From assembly GCF_023500045.1 (NCBI RefSeq), contig NZ_JAMCOF010000006.1, positions 1 to 64,000 of the forward strand: a DNA stretch of 64,000 nucleotides. Direction: 5' to 3'. Both the position numbers and the translations under genes were made by a program. The notes beneath the pieces are model-generated. The model worked only from the letters and a program-made list of their open reading frames with translations, was not told where the DNA came from and ran no database searches. The number at the start of each line of letters is the position of its first letter. The stretch's first letter is position 1. Shown here piece by piece: positions 1 to 10,569 of this stretch. The stretch is from Bartonella bilalgolemi (GTDB taxonomy: Bacteria; Pseudomonadota; Alphaproteobacteria; Rhizobiales; Rhizobiaceae).

Positions 1-1195
1 CATAAAGATCTTTATCCATAGCTGGGCCAGGATGAATCTTATTCTTTATACCATCAAGACCAGCCATAATAAGTGCTGAAAATGCTAAATATGGATTCGA
101 CGCTGAATCCGGAAAACGAATTTCTACACGTTTTGAATGTGGCGAAGCACCAAATGGAATACGGCATGCTGCAGAACGATTACGTGCAGAATAGGCAAGA
201 AGAACAGGTGCTTCATACCCAGGAACTAAGCGTTTGTAAGAATTAGTTGATGGATTTGTGAAGGCATTGAGTGCTTTTGCATGCTTGATAATACCACCAA
301 TAAAAAATAAACAAGTTTCTGATAGCCCAGCATATTCATTACCTGCAAATATTGGTTGTTTGTCTTTCCAAATTGATATGTGAACATGCATACCTGAACC
401 ATTATCTCCTAAAATTGGTTTTGGCATAAAGGTTGCTGTTTTTCCATAACTATTAGCAATTTGATGCACAGCATATTTAAAAATTTGCATTTTATCAGCT
501 TCACGAACCAGTGTATCAAACCGAATACCTAATTCATGCTGAGCTGCTGCTACTTCATGATGATGTTTTTCAACATGTACACCCATATTTTTTAATGCAG
601 TAAGCATTTCAGAGCGTATATCTTGGCAAGAATCGATAGGAGGGACTGGAAAATAACCACCTCCCATACGTGGACGATGACCAAGATTGCCCATTTCATA
701 TTCAGTATCATCATTTGATGGACTTTCACTTGAGTCGAGTTTAAAACCTGTATTATAAGGATCAGTTTTATAGCGTACGTCATCAAAGATAAAAAATTCC
801 GCCTCTGGTCCTACATAGATTGTATCACCGATTCCTAAAGATTTCATATAAGCTTCAGCTCTTTTAGCAATAGAACGTGGATCTCTATGATAGAATTCTC
901 CTGAAACAGGATCAAGTACGTCACATAATATGGTCAAAGTTGATTGAGCAAAAAAAGGATCAATATAAGCTGTTTCTGCATCGGGCATCAAAACCATGTC
1001 CGATTCATTGATTGTTTTCCAACCAGCAATTGAAGAACCATCAAACATAATACCGTCGGTGAATGTATCTTCGCAAATTTCAGCAATATCCATTGTAACA
1101 TGATGCAATTTGCCTTTTGGATCGGTAAAACGTAAATCAACGAAGCGTATATCATTATCTATAATTTGTTTAAGAATGTCTGAAGCGGTAGTCAT
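1..1195 (-). CDS. glnA: glutamine synthetase type I, 3' end cut by the window edge
   Basis: Makes glutamine from glutamate, ammonia and ATP in the cytoplasm. The reading frame starts at an ATG at 1195 ([10 protein letters not shown]...) and stays open to position 1, giving 398 residues of a family of about 470. Visible family motifs include [15 protein letters not shown] near residue 50, [18 protein letters not shown] and the [17 protein letters not shown] segment. The last visible codons read MDKDLY, the conserved adenylylation site, so Tyr398 (Tyr397 in the usual numbering) lies at the window edge and control by GlnE is expected. glnB lies 55 bp upstream on the same strand, the classic glnBA pair. 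The missing C-terminus is outside the window, not a truncation. Confidence 0.97.
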   Translation of the reverse strand, partial: MTTASDILKQIIDNDIRFVDLRFTDPKGKLHHVTMDIAEICEDTFTDGIMFDGSSIAGWKTINESDMVLMPDAETAYIDPFFAQSTLTILCDVLDPVSGEFYHRDPRSIAKRAEAYMKSLGIGDTIYVGPEAEFFIFDDVRYKTDPYNTGFKLDSSESPSNDDTEYEMGNLGHRPRMGGGYFPVPPIDSCQDIRSEMLTALKNMGVHVEKHHHEVAAAQHELGIRFDTLVREADKMQIFKYAVHQIANSYGKTATFMPKPILGDNGSGMHVHISIWKDKQPIFAGNEYAGLSETCLFFIGGIIKHAKALNAFTNPSTNSYKRLVPGYEAPVLLAYSARNRSAACRIPFGASPHSKRVEIRFPDSASNPYLAFSALIMAGLDGIKNKIHPGPAMDKDLY

Positions 1196-1250
1196 ATTCA
1201 ATTTCCTTATTGGATTGAGGTGAATAGAAAAGATAAAAATTTATAGATAT

Positions 1251-1616
<366 letters not shown>

Positions 1617-1710
1617 TTATAAGTTTATATACCGTTATACTATTTACGATTACGATAATAAGGTGTGTCAAAAAAGCACTTTCTTCACAAAAAAATCAAA
1701 AATAACGCAA

Positions 1711-1740
1711 TATAGAATATAGCATTATAGAATATAGCAT
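1711..1740. repeat. two perfect tandem copies of a 15-bp AT-rich unit
   Basis: TATAGAATATAGCAT occurs twice back to back (1711-1725 and 1726-1740) in the gap between uvrA and glnB. It looks like a simple slippage duplication. It may lie in the glnB promoter region, but no function can be read from it. Confidence 0.85.
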
Positions 1741-1843
1741 TATTATTTTATAGGATAAAAAATTATAAAATTTATAAAAGGCAATAATATATAAATTAAG
1801 ACGTTATTTTTTATAGTGCTTTATTAGATATTTATGATCTATT

Positions 1844-4756
1844 TTAAGATTTTAAATTATGTAAAGGTCGACGTAGCAAGAGTTCTTTTAAAAATTTGCC
1901 AGTATAAGAGGAGGGGACATTAATAATGTCTTCAGGGCGACCGACAGCAACAATTTCACCACCATTATCTCCACCTTCCGGTCCCAGATCAATAATCCAG
2001 TCAGCTGTTTTTATGACTTCAAGATTATGTTCAATGACTATAACTGTATTACCTTGTTCGACGAGTTCATGGAGCACTTCAAGAAGCTTGGAAATATCGT
2101 GAAAGTGTAAACCGGTTGTTGGTTCATCTAAAATGTAAAGTGTGCGACCAGTCGTTTTGCGTGAAAGTTCTTTAGCGAGTTTTACGCGCTGAGCTTCACC
2201 GCCAGAAAGTGTTGTGGCTTGTTGCCCGATTTTAATATAACCAAGACCAGCTTTAACGAGGATTCCTATTTTGTTATGAATAGTAGGAATAGCTTGGAAA
2301 AATTCTTCTGCTTTTTCAACTGTCATATCAAGTATATCAGCAATAGATTTGCCTTTAAATTTCACTTCAAGTGTTTCTCTATTATAGCGTTTTCCTTGGC
2401 ATACATCACAAGTAACATAGACATCAGGTAAGAAATGCATTTCTATTTTGATAACACCATCTCCTTGACATGCTTCACAACGTCCTCCTTTAACATTAAA
2501 TGAGAAACGTCCAGCTTGATAACCGCGAGCTTTTGATTCTGGGAGTTCTGCGAACCAATCACGGATTTGAGTGAAAATGCCAGTATAAGTTGCTGGGTTG
2601 GAACGTGGGGTACGCCCAATAGGTGATTGATTGATATCAATTACCTTATCAAGAAACTCTAATCCTTCAATTTTATCGTAGCTCGCTGGGATTTGATGGC
2701 TTCCCATGATATGACGCGATGCAGCTTTGAAGAGGGTTTCAATAAGAAATGTTGATTTTCCTCCGCCAGAAACACCAGTTATGCAAGTAAAAGTTCCAAG
2801 AGGAATATTTACACTGATATTTTTCAAATTATTACCTCTGGCTCCAATGACTTTAAGTGTTTTTGATTTTGATATTTTGCGTCGTTGAGCAGGAAAATTA
2901 ATTGTTATTTTTCCTGAAAGATATTGACCTGTAAGTGAAGATGGGGTGTTCATAATTTTTTGTGGTGGTCCTTGAGCTATGATTTGTCCACCATGAACGC
3001 CTGCAGCAGGACCGATATCGACAATATAGTCCGCAGTAAGAATAGCATCTTCGTCATGTTCAACAACAATAATTGTATTTCCAAGATCACGTAGATGACA
3101 TAGCGTCTTTAAAAGACGTTCATTATCACGTTGATGTAAACCAATGGACGGTTCATCTAAGACGTATAAGACACCTGTGAGACCAGAGCCAATTTGCGAT
3201 GCTAGTCGAATACGCTGACTTTCTCCACCTGAAAGCGTACTTGAAGCTCTGGATAAGGTAAGATATTCGAGTCCCACACGATTCAAAAATGTTAAGCGCT
3301 CGCAGATTTCTTTTAAAATTCGTGCTGATATATTGCGCTGTTTTTCATTGAGATATTGATGAACATTGGAAAACCAATGACGTGCTTTTAAAATGGAAAG
3401 TTCTGATATTTGCCCGATATGCATTCCATGAATTTTTATAGCAAGTGCTTCTGGTTTTAAACGGTAACCATTACAGGTTGGGCAGAGTGAAGAAGACATG
3501 TAAGGTTCAATTTCTTCATGAAAATGTTTAGAATCTGTTTCTTTCCATTGCCGCTCCATGTTTGGAATAACACCTTCAAAGGTTTTTTTTGTAGTGTAAG
3601 AGTGTGCAGAATCTTTATAGCAAAAGGAGATCTCTTTTTTTGTTCCATATAAAATAGCGTGTTGTGCTTCATCTGAGAGCGTGTGCCATTTATCTCTGAG
3701 CTTAAACCCATAAACTTTTCCTAATGCTTCTAAAGTTTGATGATGACAAGATAAGGATGATTTTGACCAAGGAGCAATAGCTCCAGCTTTTAAAGTAAGA
3801 TTTTCATTTGGTATGATTCTTACCGGATCAATTACTTTTTTTGTACCAAGTCCATCACAAGTAGGGCAAGCTCCAAAAGGATTGTTGAATGAAAACAAGC
3901 GTGGTTCAATTTCAGGGATTGAGAAGCCAGATATAGGACAAGCAAACTTTTCTGAAAAAATGAGTCGTTTGTGGGTTTCATTTGTTGATTTGTTAAAAGA
4001 TCCTTTTACAGTTTCCTTTTCTGTTAAAGGCTGATCTGCCATTTCAGCAATTACAAGACCATCTGCTAATTGTAAGCAAGTTTCTATACTATCAGCTAGT
4101 CGAGCAGTGATATCATTATGTACGACAATGCGGTCTACTACTACATCTATATCATGTTTATATTTTTTATTAAGAGGAGGGACATCAGCTATTTCATAAA
4201 ATTTCCCATCAACTTTTGCACGTTGAAATCCTTTTTTTAAAAGTTCTGTTAGTTCTTTTTTATATTCGCCTTTTCTTCCTCTAACTAAAGGTGCCATAAT
4301 AAAAATTCGAGTACCTTCTGGAAGTGTCATAATTTGGTCAACTATTTGACTCACTGTTTGGCTCTCAATTGGGAGACCCGTAACAGGCGAATATGGAGTA
4401 CCAATACGAGCAAAGAGCAGACGCATATAATCGTAGATTTCAGTGACAGTGCCAACTGTTGAACGAGGAGTGCGTGTGGTTGTTTTTTGCTCAATGGAGA
4501 TAGCAGGGGAAAGTCCATCTATTTGATCGACATCTGGTTTATGCATCATTTCCAAAAATTGACGTGCATAAGCGGAAAGGCTTTCAACATAACGACGTTG
4601 GCCTTCAGCGTAAATTGTATCAAAAGCTAAAGATGATTTTCCTGAACCAGAAAGACCTGTTATGACGATGAGTTTATCACGTGGGAGATCAAGATCAATA
4701 TTTTTTAGGTTATGTTCACGTGCGCCGCGAATAGAGATATATTTTTGATGAGACAT
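1844..4756 (-). CDS. uvrA: UvrABC excinuclease subunit A
   Basis: The damage-recognition ATPase of nucleotide excision repair. Its 970 residues are close to the family norm and contain two ABC ATPase modules. The first Walker [10 protein letters not shown], is at about residues 34-42 and the second, GVSGGGKST, is near residue 660. Two LSGGE signatures followed by LDEPSIGLH and LDEPTTGLH motifs are present. Zinc-finger cysteines appear as CPTCDG and in a second CEAC...CDVC cluster. The start [20 protein letters not shown] is typical. It is divergent from ssb, the usual uvrA/ssb arrangement. I looked for an alphaproteobacterial LexA box in the shared intergenic region and found only half matches. 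Confidence 0.98.
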   Translation of the reverse strand: MSHQKYISIRGAREHNLKNIDLDLPRDKLIVITGLSGSGKSSLAFDTIYAEGQRRYVESLSAYARQFLEMMHKPDVDQIDGLSPAISIEQKTTTRTPRSTVGTVTEIYDYMRLLFARIGTPYSPVTGLPIESQTVSQIVDQIMTLPEGTRIFIMAPLVRGRKGEYKKELTELLKKGFQRAKVDGKFYEIADVPPLNKKYKHDIDVVVDRIVVHNDITARLADSIETCLQLADGLVIAEMADQPLTEKETVKGSFNKSTNETHKRLIFSEKFACPISGFSIPEIEPRLFSFNNPFGACPTCDGLGTKKVIDPVRIIPNENLTLKAGAIAPWSKSSLSCHHQTLEALGKVYGFKLRDKWHTLSDEAQHAILYGTKKEISFCYKDSAHSYTTKKTFEGVIPNMERQWKETDSKHFHEEIEPYMSSSLCPTCNGYRLKPEALAIKIHGMHIGQISELSILKARHWFSNVHQYLNEKQRNISARILKEICERLTFLNRVGLEYLTLSRASSTLSGGESQRIRLASQIGSGLTGVLYVLDEPSIGLHQRDNERLLKTLCHLRDLGNTIIVVEHDEDAILTADYIVDIGPAAGVHGGQIIAQGPPQKIMNTPSSLTGQYLSGKITINFPAQRRKISKSKTLKVIGARGNNLKNISVNIPLGTFTCITGVSGGGKSTFLIETLFKAASRHIMGSHQIPASYDKIEGLEFLDKVIDINQSPIGRTPRSNPATYTGIFTQIRDWFAELPESKARGYQAGRFSFNVKGGRCEACQGDGVIKIEMHFLPDVYVTCDVCQGKRYNRETLEVKFKGKSIADILDMTVEKAEEFFQAIPTIHNKIGILVKAGLGYIKIGQQATTLSGGEAQRVKLAKELSRKTTGRTLYILDEPTTGLHFHDISKLLEVLHELVEQGNTVIVIEHNLEVIKTADWIIDLGPEGGDNGGEIVAVGRPEDIINVPSSYTGKFLKELLLRRPLHNLKS

Positions 4757-4942
4757 GTCAACCCTCAGCGTATATGAACAAAAATTAAGTCATGAATATG
4801 AAATAAGATTATTTTTTGAAAATTACAATGTGTTCAATTGCTGCATCTAGGAAAGAATGCAAATTTGGATAAATGATAAAGTTAAGATAGTGGTTTTTTA
4901 TTTTTTATGTGAAATAAACTATACGTTATTGTTAGCTTTTGC

Positions 4943-4948
4943 TATAAT
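4943..4948 (+). promoter_or_regulatory. candidate -10 element of ssb
   Basis: A perfect TATAAT sits 31 bp before the ssb start codon. At 17 bp spacing there is no good -35 hexamer, so this is only a plausible core promoter. A purine-rich GTGGAG (about 4965-4970) before the ATG can act as the ribosome binding site. Confidence 0.4.
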
Positions 4949-4979
4949 GCAAATGATTTAAATTTGTGGAGTTTATACA

Positions 4980-5465
4980 ATGGCTGGGAGCCTTAATAAA
5001 GTTATTTTGATTGGTAATCTTGGTGCGGATCCTGAAATTCGCCGTTTGAATTTTGGTGATCAAGTAGCAAATTTACGTATTGCTACTTCAGAGAGTTGGC
5101 GGGATCGCAATACAAATGAGCGTAAAGAGCGAACAGAATGGCACAATATCGTTATTTTTAATGAAAATTTGATTAAAGTTGTTGAGCAATATTTAAAAAA
5201 AGGAAGTAAAATTTATATCGAAGGTCAGCTGCAGACACGTAAATGGCAAGATCAAAATGGAAATGATCGTTATACAACAGAGATCGTTTTACAAAAATAC
5301 CGTGGTGAATTACAAATGCTCGATAGCCGTGGGGTAGGAAGTGGAGAACAAATATCCAATAATCAGTCCAGCGGTAGTTTTGATCAAAAAGATGATTTTG
5401 ATCAGAAGAATAATCAATTAAAAGAGAATTTTTCACACCAATTGGATGATGATATTCCTTTTTGA
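4980..5465 (+). CDS. ssb: single-stranded DNA-binding protein
   Basis: Coats single-stranded DNA in replication, recombination and repair. Its 161 residues begin [19 protein letters not shown], the family N-terminus. The OB-fold covers about residues 1-110 ([25 protein letters not shown]). A Gln/Ser/Asp/Asn-rich linker follows, and the acidic tip DDDIPF recruits partner proteins. It is transcribed away from uvrA and stands 284 bp before gyrA. Confidence 0.98.
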   Translation: MAGSLNKVILIGNLGADPEIRRLNFGDQVANLRIATSESWRDRNTNERKERTEWHNIVIFNENLIKVVEQYLKKGSKIYIEGQLQTRKWQDQNGNDRYTTEIVLQKYRGELQMLDSRGVGSGEQISNNQSSGSFDQKDDFDQKNNQLKENFSHQLDDDIPF

Positions 5466-5749
5466 TAATCTTATAGTGATATTCTATTTTGGAAATATTT
5501 GTTTACTGTACCATTAAGATAATGGTTTAAATAACGCAGAGGATATATTTACATAGCTATTTATTTTACTTTTTATTGAGGAGAGAACCCTCTATTCATT
5601 TCATATACGATTACGCTTTTTAATAAAAGCAAATAACATATTGAAAATTATCGTTAAATTTTTAATCTTTGTAAAGAGAGGGATTAGCATTTTGCAATTT
5701 TTTTCGATATAAAAGATCAAAATGATTCTTTTTTGAAAGTATTGAAGTT

Positions 5750-8518
5750 GTGACCGATCTTACTACACAATCAGAACATGATGTGCTGACCGGTATTGAG
5801 CCAGTTAGTATTGTTGAAGAAATGCAACGCTCTTATCTCGATTATGCGATGAGTGTTATTGTATCGCGTGCACTACCTGATGTGCGCGATGGTCTTAAAC
5901 CTGTTCATAGACGTATTCTTCATGCGATGAATGAAATGGGTCTTTCTTTTAATAAATCTTATCGTAAGTCAGCAGGTGTTGTTGGGGAAGTTATGGGGAA
6001 GTTTCATCCTCATGGTGATGCTTCAATTTATGATGCATTGGTGCGTATGGCACAGGATTTTTCCTTACGAAATCCATTGATTGATGGACAGGGAAATTTC
6101 GGATCGGTTGATGGTGACCCTCCTGCTGCAATGCGTTATACAGAGTGTCGTTTAGAAAAAGTTGCAGAAGAACTTTTAGCTGATATCAATAAAGAGACAG
6201 TTGATTTTCAAGATAATTATGATGGACGTGAGCGTGAGCCTATGGTTTTACCGGCACGTTTTCCTAATCTTTTAGTTAATGGATCAGGTGGGATTGCTGT
6301 AGGAATGGCCACCAATATTCCTCCGCATAATCTTGGTGAAGTTATTGATGGATGTATTGCTTTAATTGACAATCCTACTATAACGCTTGATGAAATAATT
6401 GAAATTATTCCTGGTCCGGATTTTCCTACGGGTGGTATTATTCTCGGTCGTTCAGGTATTCGCTCCGCTTATGAAACAGGGCGTGGTTCAATTATTATGC
6501 GTGCTAAGGTTGATATTGAAGAAATTCGCAATAACCGACAGGCAATTATTGTAAGCGAAATCCCTTATCAGATTAATAAAGCAACGATGATTGAGAAGAT
6601 AGCTGAATTAGTACGCGATAAGCGCATCGAAGGAATCTCTGATCTACGTGATGAATCTGACCGTGATGGGTATCGGGTTGTTATTGAACTTAAGAGGGAA
6701 GCTGTTGCAGATATTGTTTTGAATCAACTGTACCGCTATACACCATTACAAACTTCTTTTGGTTGTAATATGGTTGCGTTGAATGGGGGAAAGCCTGAGC
6801 AAATGACGTTGCTTGATATGCTTCGTGCTTTTGTTTCTTTTCGCGAAGAGGTGGTCAGTCGGCGCACAAAATATCTTTTGCGTAAGGCGCGTGAGCGTGC
6901 GCATGTTTTAGTTGGTCTTGCTATTGCTGTTGCCAATATTGATGAAATTATAGCATTAATTCGTACGGCACCTGATCCTCAGACAGCCCGTATAAAGTTA
7001 ATGGAGCGGCGCTGGTTGGCTGCTGATGTAGCATCTTTAATTAAGCTTATTGATGATCCTCGTCATATCATCCATGAGGATAACACATATAATTTATCTG
7101 AAGAACAAGCTAGAGCTATTCTGGAGTTACGTTTACAAAGGCTCACCGCACTTGGGCGTGATGAAATTGCTGATGAATTAAATAAAATTGGGGTAGATAT
7201 TACGGATTATCTTCATATTTTGGCATCACGTTTACGGATTATGGGCCTTGTTAAGGATGAACTAAGCACTCTTCGCGAGGAATTTGTAACTCCCCGACGT
7301 ACTATCTTTGGTTTTGGTAGTGCTGAGATGGATAATGAAGATCTAATTGTGCCGGAGGATATGGTGGTAACGGTTAGTCATAGTGGTTATATTAAACGTG
7401 TACCTCTCAATACATATCGTGCTCAGCGTCGTGGGGGTAAAGGGCGTTCTGGTATGTCCACAAAGGACGAGGATTTTGTAACCCGTTTGTTTGTGAGTAA
7501 TACACATACATCTGTTCTTTTCTTTTCATCACGTGGGATTGTTTATAAAGAAAAAGTTTGGCGTTTACCTATCGGAACACCCCAGTCGCGTGGGCGCGCT
7601 TTAGTCAATATGCTTCCTTTACAGGAGAAAGAGCGTATAACAACAATTATGCCATTGCCAGAAGATGAAGAAAGTTGGAGTAAATTAGATGTTATGTTTG
7701 CAACAACTCATGGAACAGTACGCCGCAATAAATTATCGGATTTTATTCAAGTAAATCGTAATGGTAAAATTGCCATGAAACTTGATGACGAAGATGAAAT
7801 TTTATCTGTAGAAACTTGTACAGAGCATGATGACGTTGTTCTAACAACAGCCAATGGACAATGTATTCGTTTTCCAGTCATTGATGTTCGTGTTTTTATG
7901 GGGCGTAATTCGGTAGGGGTACGTGGTATCAATATGGTTGATGGTGATAAGGTTATTTCTATGACTATCTTAGAACATGTTGAGGCAACATCGGTCGAGC
8001 GTTCTGCTTATATTAAACGTGCAATTAATGAACGACGTGCTGCTGGTACAGATGCGGAAGATATTGTAATTGTTGATGAAGATGAAGAGGAAGTAGAAAC
8101 AGAACTAACAGATGAGCGTTATGCAGAGCTTGCTGCTCGTGAGCAAATGCTTTTAACAGTTAGTGAGTTTGGATATGGAAAGCGATCTTCTTCTTATGAA
8201 TTTCGTATTTCAGGGCGTGGTGGAAAAGGAATTCGCGCAACTGATCCAACTAAAGCTACTGAAATTGGCAAGTTAGTAGCAGCTTTTCCAGTCAAAGCGC
8301 AAGATCAAATTATGCTGGTTTCAGATGGAGGACAACTTATTCGAGTTCCTATTGAGGGTATTCGTATAGCTGGTCGTTCTACAAAAGGGGTAACAATTTT
8401 CAATACAGCAAAGGGTGAAAAAGTTGTATCGGTTGAGCGTATTTCTGATCCTGAAGATGATGCAAACAAACTAGATGATGACAGTGAAAAGCATTCTGGT
8501 ATGGATGATGTTAATTAA
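5750..8518 (+). CDS. gyrA: DNA gyrase subunit A
   Basis: The breakage-reunion subunit of gyrase, which introduces negative supercoils together with GyrB. Its 922 residues start at a GTG ([13 protein letters not shown]). The catalytic tyrosine is Tyr130 in AAMRYTE. The quinolone-resistance region reads [10 protein letters not shown], with Ala91 at the Escherichia coli Ser83 position and Asp95 at the Asp87 position. The GyrA box QRRGGKGR begins the C-terminal pinwheel and separates it from the ParC paralogue at 48773. An acidic insertion ([15 protein letters not shown]) lies within the pinwheel, and the C-terminus is also acidic. coaD follows 32 bp downstream, so read-through is likely. Confidence 0.98.
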   Translation: MTDLTTQSEHDVLTGIEPVSIVEEMQRSYLDYAMSVIVSRALPDVRDGLKPVHRRILHAMNEMGLSFNKSYRKSAGVVGEVMGKFHPHGDASIYDALVRMAQDFSLRNPLIDGQGNFGSVDGDPPAAMRYTECRLEKVAEELLADINKETVDFQDNYDGREREPMVLPARFPNLLVNGSGGIAVGMATNIPPHNLGEVIDGCIALIDNPTITLDEIIEIIPGPDFPTGGIILGRSGIRSAYETGRGSIIMRAKVDIEEIRNNRQAIIVSEIPYQINKATMIEKIAELVRDKRIEGISDLRDESDRDGYRVVIELKREAVADIVLNQLYRYTPLQTSFGCNMVALNGGKPEQMTLLDMLRAFVSFREEVVSRRTKYLLRKARERAHVLVGLAIAVANIDEIIALIRTAPDPQTARIKLMERRWLAADVASLIKLIDDPRHIIHEDNTYNLSEEQARAILELRLQRLTALGRDEIADELNKIGVDITDYLHILASRLRIMGLVKDELSTLREEFVTPRRTIFGFGSAEMDNEDLIVPEDMVVTVSHSGYIKRVPLNTYRAQRRGGKGRSGMSTKDEDFVTRLFVSNTHTSVLFFSSRGIVYKEKVWRLPIGTPQSRGRALVNMLPLQEKERITTIMPLPEDEESWSKLDVMFATTHGTVRRNKLSDFIQVNRNGKIAMKLDDEDEILSVETCTEHDDVVLTTANGQCIRFPVIDVRVFMGRNSVGVRGINMVDGDKVISMTILEHVEATSVERSAYIKRAINERRAAGTDAEDIVIVDEDEEEVETELTDERYAELAAREQMLLTVSEFGYGKRSSSYEFRISGRGGKGIRATDPTKATEIGKLVAAFPVKAQDQIMLVSDGGQLIRVPIEGIRIAGRSTKGVTIFNTAKGEKVVSVERISDPEDDANKLDDDSEKHSGMDDVN

Positions 8519-8550
8519 GATAAATAATTCTGGGATTATCGGAAAAATAG

Positions 8551-9045
8551 ATGAAAATTGCTCTTTATGCAGGATCTTTTGATCCTATTACAAATGGTCA
8601 CCTTGATATTTTGCGAAGTAGTTTAGTTTTCACTGATAAAGTGGTAGTGGCTATTGGTATACAAGCTACAAAAAAGCCATTTTTTAGTTTTGAAGAACGT
8701 GCTGCTTTAATTACACAAGTGAGAAAAGATTTATTGAATATAGGTTCTGATCGATTACAAGTTATTTCATTTGATAATCTCCTTATTGAGAAAGCGCGTG
8801 AAATTGGTGCTTCGTTTCTTATTCGTGGATTGCGTGATGGTACTGATTTTGATTATGAAATGCAGATGGCAGGAATGAATGAAGTAATGGCTCCTGAGTT
8901 GCGAACAATTTTTTTACCAACGAGTATTTCTAGTCGTATGATAAGCTCCACATTGGTGCGTCAAATTGCAACTATGGGAGGAGATATTGCGCCTTTTGTT
9001 CCTCAAAATGTTGCACAAGCTTTGTACTCAAAATTTAAATCTTAA
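8551..9045 (+). CDS. coaD: phosphopantetheine adenylyltransferase
   Basis: Catalyses the penultimate step of coenzyme A synthesis, 4'-phosphopantetheine plus ATP to dephospho-CoA. Its 164 residues are the usual length for bacterial CoaD. The nucleotidyltransferase T-x-G-H motif is at residues 14-17 (TNGH), after AGSFDP. The [13 protein letters not shown] stretch matches the ISSTxxR motif. It sits between gyrA and the cyclophilin pair, a common rhizobial order. Confidence 0.97.
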   Translation: MKIALYAGSFDPITNGHLDILRSSLVFTDKVVVAIGIQATKKPFFSFEERAALITQVRKDLLNIGSDRLQVISFDNLLIEKAREIGASFLIRGLRDGTDFDYEMQMAGMNEVMAPELRTIFLPTSISSRMISSTLVRQIATMGGDIAPFVPQNVAQALYSKFKS

Positions 9046-9053
9046 AGGGAAGA

Positions 9054-9659
9054 ATGATTGTGTTTTTTAGAATTTTTACTGTTTTAACATGTATTTTTTA
9101 CTTATTTTCATTTAGTGCTGCTGCAGATGATCATAATATTCTTGTTTTATCTCTTAAAAATGGTGATGTGATTATTCAACTGCGTCCAGATCTTGCACCA
9201 AATCATGTTGCTCGAATTAAGAAATTAACAGAAGAAGGTGCTTATAATAATGTTGTATTTCATCGCGTTATTCCTGGTTTTATGGCACAGACTGGTGATG
9301 TGAAATTTGGAAAAAAAGATAGTGTTGATTTTGATCTCAAAAATGTTGGTAAGGGTGGTTCAAATTATTCTAATTTACCGGCAGAGTTTTCAAAACAACC
9401 TTTTAAGCGTGGTACTGTTGGTATGGCTCGTTCACAAGATCTACATTCAGCAAATTCTCAATTTTTTATTTGTCTTGATGATGCTACTTTCTTAAACAGT
9501 CAGTACACTGTTGTTGGAGAAGTTGTAAAAGGAATGGAAATTGTTGATAAAATTAAAAAAGGAACTGTAGATAATAATGGCTCTGTAATAGATCCTGATG
9601 TTATTAATGCTGCCTATTTGCAAGTTGAGAAAAAAGTGAAAGTAGAAATAAAGGAATAA
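9054..9659 (+). CDS. ppiA: exported cyclophilin-type peptidyl-prolyl isomerase
   Basis: Catalyses cis-trans isomerisation of proline peptide bonds, probably in the periplasm. It has 201 residues. The first 24 or so form a signal peptide (hydrophobic FRIFTVLTCIFYLFSF, then SAAA before DDHN). The cyclophilin fold follows, with FHRVIPGFMAQTGD, GTVGMARSQ and NSQFFICLDDA, the core active-site motifs. It begins 8 bp after coaD and ends 4 bp before the next cyclophilin, so the three form a tight operon. The two cyclophilins are close paralogues, one exported and one cytoplasmic, pointing to a local duplication. The symbol is by analogy. Confidence 0.93.
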   Translation: MIVFFRIFTVLTCIFYLFSFSAAADDHNILVLSLKNGDVIIQLRPDLAPNHVARIKKLTEEGAYNNVVFHRVIPGFMAQTGDVKFGKKDSVDFDLKNVGKGGSNYSNLPAEFSKQPFKRGTVGMARSQDLHSANSQFFICLDDATFLNSQYTVVGEVVKGMEIVDKIKKGTVDNNGSVIDPDVINAAYLQVEKKVKVEIKE

Positions 9660-9663
9660 CACT

Positions 9664-10176
9664 ATGATCGAGCACAAAGGTCCGGAAAATACTTTAATTC
9701 TTGAAACAACAAAAGGGAAAGTAGTAATTGAGCTTTTTGCTGATTTAGCTCCTGCTCATGTTATACGTATCAAAGAACTTGTGCGTGAGGGCGCATACGA
9801 TGATGTTGTCTTCCATCGTGTTATTGACGATTTCATGGCTCAAACTGGTGATGTGCAGTTTGGCAAAAAAAATGCTGAAAAATTTAATTTATCACGTGTT
9901 GGTATGGGTGGTTCAGATAAACCCGACTTAAAAGCAGAGTTTTCAAATCTTCCTCATAAACGTGGTACAGTTTCTATGGCACGTAGCCAGAATCCAAATT
10001 CCGCTAATTCGCAGTTTTTTATTTGTCTCGCAGATGCTCCTTGGCTTGATCGTCAATATTCCATATGGGGACAGGTCCTTAAAGGGATGGAAAATATTGA
10101 TAAAATCAAACGCGGTGAACCTGTCATGGATCCAGATGCAATTATTAAAGCTACAATTGTTGCAGATGCTAAATAA
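9664..10176 (+). CDS. ppiB: cytoplasmic cyclophilin-type peptidyl-prolyl isomerase
   Basis: A cyclophilin without a signal peptide, 170 residues. It carries FHRVIDDFMAQTGD, GTVSMARSQNPNSANSQFFICLADA and the usual C-terminal KIKRGEPV segment. It is strongly similar to the preceding exported copy but diverges at the N-terminus (MIEHKGPENTLILETTKGKV). In many Rhizobiales this pair is followed by queA and tgt. Here queA is not seen and a terminator-like hairpin lies downstream. Confidence 0.94.
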   Translation: MIEHKGPENTLILETTKGKVVIELFADLAPAHVIRIKELVREGAYDDVVFHRVIDDFMAQTGDVQFGKKNAEKFNLSRVGMGGSDKPDLKAEFSNLPHKRGTVSMARSQNPNSANSQFFICLADAPWLDRQYSIWGQVLKGMENIDKIKRGEPVMDPDAIIKATIVADAK

Positions 10177-10569
10177 TAGAGATGTTACGTAACATTTTTT
10201 GCAATTTTACAGCATGAGAGCTGCATATAAATGGTGTATTTTCATGCAGAAAGAGTTTTGAATGTTGAGATTTCAAAATAAAAGATTGCAAAAAAGATTA
10301 GCTTATCTACGTGAAAATACATTTTTCATAAAATTTGCGATTAAAAGAAAGCACATTGGCTAACATCATAAAATGTTAGATATTTTTTTGTATTAAATAA
10401 TTGTTTTTATTTTGTTGATCATTTAAGAGCAGATTTTATTTTCTTTAATTTTTTTGACTAATTTTAGTATTAGTGAATAAAAGAGAGCCGTAATTTATAA
10501 CTGCGGTAAAAGGGCGATTGCTTTTATTTTAGTAGTAATATGGGTTTCTGAGATCAAAAAGATAAAATA
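10177..10569. other. 393-bp gap between ppiB and tgt, no queA seen
   Basis: No coding frame is recognisable on either strand. The gap holds a perfect 14-bp palindrome ATGTTACGTAACAT followed by six T (10182-10195), an imperfect 12-bp hairpin at 10221-10249 with 10 of 12 pairs matched and a 5-nt loop, and a terminator-like hairpin at 10360-10389. I found no queA-like motif or recognisable queA fragment. Confidence 0.6.
10360..10389 (+). terminator. probable rho-independent terminator after ppiB
   Basis: CTAACAT (10360-10366) pairs perfectly with ATGTTAG (10373-10379) across a 6-nt loop, followed by seven T at 10383-10389. The stem is AT-rich and lies 184 bp after the ppiB stop. It probably ends the coaD-ppi-ppi transcript and separates it from tgt. 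Confidence 0.55.

Noticed and set aside
4757..4979. Possible LexA box (GTTC-N7-GTTC or GAAC-N7-GAAC) between uvrA and ssb
   Set aside because: Only single half sites occur (GTTC near 4833 and GAAC near 4778), each without a proper partner at 7-bp spacing.
5615..5630. Hairpin GCTTTT-TAAT-AAAAGC as an ssb terminator
   Set aside because: No T tract follows on the plus strand and the stem is short and AT-rich.
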